From: Margaritifera margaritifera | Taxonomy: Eukaryota > Mollusca > Bivalvia > Unionida > Margaritiferidae | Assembly (NCBI GenBank): GCA_029931535.1 | Contig: JAQPZY010001548.1 | Coordinates: forward strand, 616,001 to 680,000 | DNA: 64,000 nucleotides | Reading direction: 5' to 3' | Part shown: one piece after another, positions 57,282 through 64,000 of the stretch | How the letters are laid out: every line of letters starts with the position of its first letter | How positions within the stretch are numbered: the stretch's first letter is position 1 | Program-made: the position numbers and the translations under genes | The notes under the pieces: generated by a model | Databases searched by the model: none | What the model was told of the DNA's origin: nothing | What the model saw: the letters and a program-made list of their open reading frames with translations, nothing else

Positions 57282-57334
57282 CGTCTGTTTCTGGTACAGT
57301 TGGAATTTAACTCATTCAGAAAATTTCGGCAATC
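57282..57334 (-). CDS. SYCP2: SYCP2 exon b
   Basis: A 53-nt exon with acceptor tttttatcccag and donor ACG|gtatgt. It encodes DCRNFLNELNSNCTRNR plus two bases of the next codon (phase 0 in, phase 2 out). The DCR-x-FLN block followed by a basic RR-V-Y at the next junction is a conserved SYCP2 signature. The exon lies only 230 bp from the right end of the 4.5 kb TA-flanked element at 52506-57051, so that element sits in the following intron. Confidence 0.87.
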
Positions 57335-57559
57335 CTGGGATAAAAAGAAAGATAAAATGATTGAAACAGAAGTGGGCTAGCAAATTGTGATAAATGTTAC
57401 CTGAAGAATCAGATGTAGCAGATCGGAGAATATTTGGTAATTCTGATATCTCATATCAACCCCATTCATTCTAGTATGAAAACTTGAGTCTTTTGGACAT
57501 GTCCTTGTTGGTATCTGACTACAATCTGATTAAACTATATTTATGATAAATATTCAGAT

Positions 57560-57990
57560 CTTGGCCTTTGGTCAAATCCTGTTGTGAGCTGTTTTTGAGA
57601 GGAAGTCATTCAAAGGTGTTCTTTTTTAAAATTTTTTTATAACTGGCTATGTTGGAAAGCAGATCAGCATCATATGCATAAAACACAAAGGCCTTTATAC
57701 AAGGATGCTTTCCACCAAATTGCATTAAATTCTGTTCACCAGTTTTTGAGAACAAGTTGTTTATTGGCTTTTGTATTTTTATTAACAGTGGACATATTGG
57801 ATGGGATTGAAACAATTTGTAAAAACTTAAAAACGACTGTATGCCACGATGTTCTCTGCCAAATCTGGCTGAAACTAGTGCAGTTTTGTTTCTTTAGAAT
57901 TTGAAAATTTCACTATTCGGCTATGTACAATGCACACCGAACACAATACCATGCTATAAGTTCAATTGGCCTTATGTCCAGGTGAACTAA
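57560..57990 (+). repeat. Satellite C, third block
   Basis: Three monomers (aggcctttatacaaggatgc, agtttttgagaacaagttgt, tatgccacgatgttctctgc) with the same closing block (ggccttatgtccaggtgaac) as at 47880. Confidence 0.75.
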
Positions 57991-58542
57991 AAGACTAATG
58001 ATCAACCAAAACTTTATGTTGGCTAGAAAACGAGATGATATGTATGGTGAATGCATGGTCTCGCTGTGACAAATTTATCAAGAGACAAACCATGATGAAA
58101 GGCGAGAAAGATGTACAATGGTCATCAAAGAAAAACTTATGTTAAATTTAACTTTACCTGTTACTTGTCATTTCTAAATATCTTACAGACAAATCAAGCT
58201 AAAAAGTGTGCTATAATTAAATACTGTCTTTTACTTATCTTTCACTAGGAAAGTGATGGTGATTGGCTACCATATATATGGTGGAAATGAGCTCCAGCTA
58301 TCAGTAAATTATTTTCTGGTTTTCAATCTTACAACATTTACAGATCAACAAAAGGCCCAGTGTTTTTGTCACGATGCATCCTTGCACCTTTCAGAACAGT
58401 AAAATTCAAAAGAACACATGTAGACATCTGCAAAGCATCATAAAAGCTGGACACAAAAAACTATATTGTTTGCAAGCTTGTGCCGTGTGCAGACTATAAG
58501 GCAAGTTCTCTAGGTCCACATGAGGCTTAATAATAACAATCA
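57991..58542. other. Intron between SYCP2 exons b and a, no recognisable element
   Basis: The block aacaaaaggcccag (58347) resembles words before satellite C blocks. Otherwise nothing seen. Confidence 0.35.
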
Positions 58543-58544
58543 GA

Positions 58545-60213
58545 CATGGTTCATACAGCCCCAAAGAGTTAATTCTCAAGGACTTTTCAAGAAGTTTATA
58601 AAGACTTCCCAAAACTTTCAAGGAATATTTTTCCTTATGGAAATTGAACTTTCTCCATGTTACTTTGTTTATCACGGCAAAGTAGGAGTAAAAACACATA
58701 ACTAATTAGTGCACCCATAGAGCAAAGATATGTTTTTCCATCAGGTAACTACAGTAAAACCCCTCAATAACGCGATTTTTGGGGTCCATAAAGTTCGATC
58801 GCGGAAAGAGCGGGGTCGCGTTATTGCGGGGTTTTACTATATTTTACTTTATTCAGAGAACAACGTATACACGTCTAATGTATAGCATGAATAGGGTATC
58901 AACACCGTTTACTATCTGATATCGACCCGTCTTTGCTTTCCCACATGACAGCCCTTTGTGCAGTGTCTGTCAAATTTGTTTACTAGCACGTATATTGCTT
59001 CCATTTTTATGCAAGTCCGAACAATCTGTATTTGTATTAATATTTTTGTTTTGCTGTATAAACAGTGCTTGATGCAATAAAAGTTATGATTTAATTTGTA
59101 TTTTCCTTTTCCATAAGTCAGATTTAATTCCCACATGATATTTCCCGAGTTATCTGCCACTGCATGTAGGCTGAAAAGCCCTTGGCTTGTAAAGACAGTA
59201 CTCGCTCTGTTTTCAAGTTGACAATACTTTTGATCATGCCGCGAATTTAATACTTGTTCAGTGCCAAGCAGAGTTCTACAACTTCCTGTGCATTTTTGAC
59301 TTTAATACCTTCTTTGTTTTCCCACTTGACAACTCTTTGATTGAGCCACAAGTTTGATACTTGTTCAGTGCCAAGTAACAGCGAGTGGTTAATTGAACTC
59401 CCTGTGATCTTGCCGCCCAAGCTCAGTCTCTACATAAGCACCCACATATGACAATCTTTGATCAGCCACCGCATTGTCTGGTGCTTGGTTGTGAATGCAG
59501 TTAAAGAAGAAACACATGTCGGATACTGTTTGAGCAATGATTGCATATATCATGAATTGAAGACAAACACAAGACTTACTGGCTTTAAGCATGGATCAGT
59601 AATAAGTAACATTTCCGATAATGTTTATTTTGGCATAACACTTCAAGAAATTGGTGAAATTGTTAAATTCCGTGTACGAGAAAAATACATGTATATAAAA
59701 TTTCAGCAACCACGCCACAAATGTATTATACTCAAATTCATATGCGATCTCTTCGCCAAAATAATATTGTAATATACACATTTTATACATTATTTCTCAT
59801 ACTTCGAAAAAAAAAATTAATGTGCGAATGAATATATGAAATTTTGGGAGTCACGCCACGATCGCGTTATATCCGAATTCGCGTTATAGCGGGGCGCGTT
59901 ATAGCAGGGTTTCACTGTACTCATGTTATGCATCATATAATTCATCTAATTTTATCTCATTTTACTGATCTATTTATGACTCTGGACAATATGTAATTAA
60001 CAAAATTTCTGAATTTAAAAAGTGATATATATTTTATTCAGTTTTAATGTTTTGTATTCCCTCAGGTAAATTCAAGAAGTTTTGGGAAAATTTCAAGGAT
60101 TTTTTCAACAAAGTCAAGGACTTTTCAAAGATAAAACTAAATTTTTCAAAATTAAAGGAGTTTTCAAGACAAACCCCCAAATTCAAGGACATTTCAAGGT
60201 TGTACGAACCATG
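58545..60213. mobile_element. Element with CATGGTTCRTACAACC-type termini, split by a Tigger-like element
   Basis: Left catggttcatacagcc (58545) and right ggttgtacgaaccatg (60198-60213) are inverted repeats with few mismatches. Just inside, caaggacttttcaagaagtt (left) and tttcaaggac-type words (right, 60090-60190) are iterated. Without the nested element at 58752-59917 it would be about 500 bp with no coding capacity. The target duplication was not identified. Confidence 0.55.
58752..59917. mobile_element. Tigger-like element, TIR type 2, copy 2 (ends inverted relative to copy 1)
   Basis: TA at 58750-58751 and 59918-59919. The left end CAGTAAAACCCCTCAATAAC matches the complement of the right end of copy 1 (31291-33129). 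The right end matches the complement of copy 1's left end. The central block (59115-59450: agtcagatttaattcccaca, tgtaggctgaaaagcccttg, caagctcagtctctacataa) lies in the same orientation in both copies, so it is inverted relative to the ends. A second TIR-like sequence (gcgttattgcggggttttac) at 58819-58838 forms a hairpin with the left end. No transposase is left. Confidence 0.87.
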
Positions 60214-61190
60214 CAGCATGTCTCTCATTGATTAAGATTACCTCATATTTGACAGACCTCTGAGCAATCAAATCAAAAGGAATTAAAGAATTACTGACTT
60301 TTTGATGCTGAATACTTAGGTCAGTGAAAGTGATAAAGACCAATGGTCTGATATAAATGCAATTAATGTCTACTTAGTGATTGTAGGAAATGACTGAATC
60401 AAAATTAATGATAGTGATAATGGGGTCATTGCTTCATCATCTGATACTGGTACTGGAAGTGTTAGCTCAACTATTCAAGAGTAAAGAATGCATACGAAAA
60501 TACTGAAAATAATCCTCAATAAAATGATTGGTTCAAAATTGGATAAAATGAAAATAAAACTTAATTTCTTTTCAACTGTTCAGCAATTCGAAAGAAACAA
60601 CCCATGATGGAGTTTTGTGTACGCAGTAAGTTATTTCAATTTTCATCTGTAGACATTCTTATCTCTAATAAGAACATTAGAAAATGTTATCACAAAAGAG
60701 AAATACTAGTATGAAACTAATGCTGCATTTTAAGGGGGTTAAATATCAATATTCATAAATGTGGTGCTGTAGGAAACAAGTAATATTCATAGTAATTGAT
60801 GAAATCATGGGCAAAGCCCAATGAAAGTAAGGAGGACCCCATAAATTTTACTCAGGGGATCCCAGAGTCCCTTTCCCTCGAAAGCTGGAGAAAACACTGG
60901 AGACTCCCTATTTGTCAAGCCTACCATTTATTTGCCTACAATGCAGAAAACTTTAACACTGAGCTCATCAACAAAAACTTTAACACTGACCTTAATCTTG
61001 GATATGGATGGTCATACAGACATCTGGAGGGACATATGGCCACACACATGAATGCCAAAGTGATCACTATGTTGAGCTTCTAATAAGGTTGGCGTGACAA
61101 AAATTGAACAATGAGTTACCTGTGGTATTGTGTCATTCTGTGTAATATGTTACTGCCTAAATCCAATTTCGAGTTTATTTTTTCTCATAC
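60214..61190. other. Intron next to SYCP2 exon a; dispersed repeat at 61020-61100
   Basis: Nothing recognised except 61020-61100 (gatcactatgttgagcttct, aataaggttggcgtgacaaa), which is related to 49630-49690. Confidence 0.4.
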
Positions 61191-61333
61191 CATTTCAAAG
61201 TCAGCATCCCTGATCTCCAAAAGTTGTTGTACAACATTCGAGTTGTTGATGAGTAAAGTGACATATCTCTTTCTCAATTTCTTTGGAAATATTCTAAAAA
61301 GGCACTCAACAACTCCAACTTGGAACTCATAAT
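61191..61333 (-). CDS. SYCP2: SYCP2 exon a: end of armadillo-like N-terminal domain
   Basis: This 143-nt exon has acceptor tttttcag and donor ATG|gtatga. After two bases completing a split codon it encodes 47 residues beginning YEFQVGVVECLFRIFPK and ending EIRDADFEM. The YExQVGxVExLxR pattern and the final DxEM, which leads into DCRxFLN of the next exon, are what I expect from the end of the SYCP2/SYCP2L armadillo-like region. The exon upstream must end in phase 1. I did not find it between 61334 and 64000, so it probably lies outside the window. Confidence 0.87.
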
Positions 61334-61945
61334 CTGAAAAAGAGACAAATTAAACCTTGTAATAAAACAAAATATATTGCAGGAAACAAAAAATGAGGGA
61401 TGAAATTGTTAAGAAAACAAATCAGTGTAAAATGTTGCATTGAAAGTGGTTGTTGTGGCTAAAATTATATAATAATTTCATGAACAAGTAGGAGTGACAT
61501 AATGGTCTATGATGTAAGTAGATTTTACATGATGGATGAAAGCATAAAATCTGAATACTGGATCCAAAACTATCTTGCAAGTATCTTGGTGCTGGATTAA
61601 TTTCAAAAAGCTTTCTGAAGTATCTGATGCTAAATCATTACTAATGCTAGACTATACTAAACGCTTTCTTCAAGTAACTGATTTTTCATATTGTTTCCAT
61701 AAATGAAAAGGGCATCAACCAACATGTCAACCAGAATGACAAGGCACCTACTGATGTCAAGTGATGGCTATCTGTCTTTAACTTACAAATACATTGAACA
61801 AGTTACGGAACAAATGCAGTTTCTTACAGACAAATTCTGATCTTAAACTCAATAAGGTCCCTATCTATGCAGAAATGGAATCATTGTATAAATTCAATCT
61901 GGCAAGCCAACTGGTCAGATGTTTTTCTGTCCCCCCCCCCCCATT
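61334..61945. other. Upstream intron of SYCP2, no recognisable element
   Basis: AT-rich. No exon with the required phase-1 donor was found. A poly-C run of about 11 lies at 61932-61942. Confidence 0.4.
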
Positions 61946-61949
61946 GTGT

Positions 61950-62460
61950 AGACATTAGGGGTGTCTTTGGATGTGACATGAGAAAAATGTTCATGTGGTT
62001 CTTCTCGCCCTAATGTTAAGAACCTTGTTTGAAAACTGTCAAGAACTTGTTTTCTCTGACTGAGAATTCACAGCACCTCTAAAGCAGGAGTGGATAAGAA
62101 CGAAGTTGGCAAAACATCCCAAGTGTTGATGCACCATGTTTTCTGTTTTGAGATCAACTCTAGTTGTTACGGTGAGCACAGTCAGGAACATCCAGGAATG
62201 TGTACTTTGGCATTTGAGCAAAAATCCCAAACAGGTTGCCAAAGGTCAGCTTATGGGTGTCTTTGGATGAAACACGAGAACAATGTTATTTATGTCAAAA
62301 CCTTGTGCAAGGACCTTCAAGAATTTTGCTCTCGTGCAGGAGTGGACAAGAACAAAGATAGCAGAACATGCAGTGTTCATGTGTCATGGTTTTTCTTCCG
62401 AGATCAACTCTAGCTGTTAGGGTGAGCACATTCACACCATCCAAGAATACTTGGTGTTTG
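61950..62460 (+). repeat. Tandem dimer, about 310 bp unit
   Basis: ggtgtctttggatg (61968 and 62266), gcaggagtggataagaacga / gcaggagtggacaagaacaa (62083 and 62337), tgagatcaactctagttgtt / cgagatcaactctagctgtt, and ggtgagcaca repeat in order with a spacing of about 250-310 bp. Confidence 0.75.
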
Positions 62461-62581
62461 GGCAATATTTAACCTTTACCATTGAATTTGGTTGCATTCT
62501 TCTACAGTTCAAGGTACTTTAGTGCATTTAAAATATATCCTGGCATACAGATATCATAACACAGAAAAATTGCCAGGAAAG

Positions 62582-63520
62582 ACAATATATGCCCATAACC
62601 TGCAGCTTATATAAACAGTAAACAATTATGCTAAATGTTCATGGAAAACTGTCACCTCAGGGCAGTTTATTGTCATTGAGACAATTAAAAGGTAAAGGTA
62701 ATCCGAGATAAACAACCACCATTGCACAGATTACTTAACTGACTGACAACAGCTGGGATGATTTTGTGTTGCAAGTCCTTTCAGAACTGCTGTGGAGTGA
62801 CCATTAGCTCATTTGCATAGGTAAACAACATGAAGTGGAACAACCCAATTAATTTGAAGTTAGGTAAATCAAAGAGATGCATCTTGAAGAAACAAAAGTT
62901 ATTACACTTTGCTGCCTTGAATGAGTGCCAAGCCATCTTTATTAAAGATTATTGGCTAGTTCTTGATCAGCAGCAGTGTTTCTTTTAAGTCAGATTTTAC
63001 TCCATATATAAAATGCAAAGCATGATTATTTCAGTAGTTGGAATATTGTGGAAGTGTGATTCATTTTTTAAGGCAAAATATCAAAACACAGCTGTGATTC
63101 AGGGAAGGATGAGCCTTCTGTGAAGCAAGCAAAGCCCAGCAAAAGTAAATTTCAGAACTCCTGGTTGATGACATTTGACTTTGTGAAGTGCAGTAGCAGT
63201 GGGGAGCATTTTATTCTTTGCACATACTGCAAACACCATACTGACATGGGCAACTGTCATCTCCCTTCAGGTAAACCAAGACCTGACGTTCTAACAAGTA
63301 TGGCCATTGCATGTTTGACACTCCTCACAACAATGCAGATGCATAAAGATCATTTTCAATGCTGAGAAAAATGTAACAAGATCGTCAGAGCTGTTTGAAC
63401 AACTAGTATCATCCAGACTCTGATGAGTGCAAAGATGAACACTAATGATACTTGCATCACCTTCAAACCCTCCAATGAACTACTGACAGCAGCAAAGTCT
63501 GCATCTAGTTAAGACTGCAT
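62582..63520 (+). mobile_element. hAT family 2, copy 2
   Basis: Aligns with 25890-26610 over about 700 bp in the same orientation. It then continues directly into hAT C-terminal coding without the unrelated stretch present in copy 1, so it represents another deletion form. Ends and target duplication were not resolved. Confidence 0.72.
63120..63510 (+). pseudogene. hAT family 2 transposase remnant
   Basis: The frame 63120-63365 begins MKQAKPSKSKFQNSWLMTFD and includes the Cys pair of a BED finger in HFILCTYCKHHTDMG. It then jumps to the C-terminal block TSMAIACLTL and, in a shifted frame, HNNADA-x-RSFSMLRKM. A tail CITFKPSNELLTAAKSAS fits the FKPSKELLKxAKSA end common in this hAT group. Stops and frameshifts are present and no catalytic region is left. 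Confidence 0.7.
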
Positions 63521-64000
63521 TCCACTGTCCAATGGATTTTAAAGACAGAAACTTGATGTATTTTTCATTTAATGTCTGTGTGATTGTGATTATCAGAGTG
63601 TGTGCACATGTGCGTGTGTGTGTGTATGTGTTGTGATGATATATGACAAATGCTAAGTCTACCAACTATTTTTTATTTGAAAGTGTATTCAATGCTTCAA
63701 AGAAAACGTTTTTTTTTTTCTTTTATTCAAATTTAAATTCACAGTAATTTTCTATAGGCTTATGAACAGATAACTTATTCTCAATTGTACAATGTTTTCT
63801 TGGGTCACATGCACTGAAATCTCCATCCACCACCACCCACTTTGGATCACAAAATATGCTTTCTTAGTCTCAAAAACTGCCCAACACTGTCTGAAAGGTA
63901 TGGGCAGATCTGAAACAATGGTAAATGACACACTTTAATTCAAAGAAACAAATGAAGATATAACTCTGAAAACCTGTTGTGTGTGGGCAAAGCAAAATTA
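63521..64000. other. (GT)n and unidentified sequence
   Basis: A short (GT)n run at 63600-63630. On the minus strand a 43-codon frame (63723-63854) contains CDPKWVVVDGDFSACDPRKH, which looks protein-like but has no recognised family and no convincing acceptor. No other feature. Confidence 0.3.

Noticed and set aside
63723..63854. Minus frame with CDPKWVVVDGDFSACDPRKH as an upstream SYCP2 exon
   Set aside because: No convincing acceptor or phase-1 donor, and no SYCP2 motif.

Overview
This is metazoan nuclear DNA: AT-rich, intron-rich and heavily loaded with transposons. The repertoire (Jockey-group LINEs with (ATT)n tails, several DIRS/Ngaro-type tyrosine-recombinase retroelements, TA-flanked Tigger/pogo-like elements, BED-finger hAT relics, many unrelated 130-185 bp tandem satellites, and frequent ACATGTA words) suggests a marine lophotrochozoan, most likely a mollusc. 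The species cannot be fixed from the sequence. There is no sign of bacterial genes, CRISPR, tRNA or rRNA.

One host gene spans almost the whole window on the minus strand. Nine exons between 61333 and 2606 join with fully consistent splice phases. They encode a homologue of the synaptonemal-complex / chromosome-axis protein SYCP2: the end of the N-terminal armadillo-like domain, the Spt16M-like domain (SLD), and the start of the Ser/Thr-rich linker. The exons total 1038 nt in about 58.7 kb. The 5' exons (above 61333) and the 3' exons (below 2606) were not found. Every other substantial feature lies in or beside the introns of this gene.

Region by region (+ coordinates): 1-1145, relic of a BED-finger hAT element. 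2606-3361, two SYCP2 exons, then a small MITE. 7360-14700, satellites H and A broken by two 5'-truncated LINEs and a TA-flanked MITE. 14.7-15.3 kb, satellite D. 16.45-18.0 kb, second copy of the first hAT family, inverted. 19-20.7 kb, SYCP2 exon and satellite E with a nested MITE. 20.9-22.9 kb, degenerate RT-RNase H-tyrosine recombinase retroelement. 25.3-27 kb, satellite G and a second hAT family. 27.9-33.8 kb, satellite B split by a LINE that is itself split by a Tigger-like element. 33.85-37.4 kb, 5' half of another LINE (esterase ORF1 plus endonuclease) butted onto a tyrosine-recombinase relic. 37.5-40.3 kb, foldback element, satellite A and a third hAT. 40.4-41.5 kb, Tigger-like element. 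42.8-45.8 kb, DIRS-like element with complex inverted repeats. 46.9-51.1 kb, satellites C, K and F. 52.5-57.05 kb, a 4.5 kb TA-flanked element of unknown type. 57.3-61.3 kb, SYCP2 exons with nested elements between them. 61.9-63.5 kb, a tandem dimer and a second copy of hAT family 2.

Nothing in the mobile fraction looks intact. All transposase and RT reading frames carry stops, frameshifts or internal deletions. The strongest results are the phase-checked SYCP2 exon chain, several insertions whose target duplications and pre-insertion sites can be rebuilt from the satellite monomers, two Tigger-like copies whose core is inverted relative to their ends, and the large unclassified TA-flanked element.
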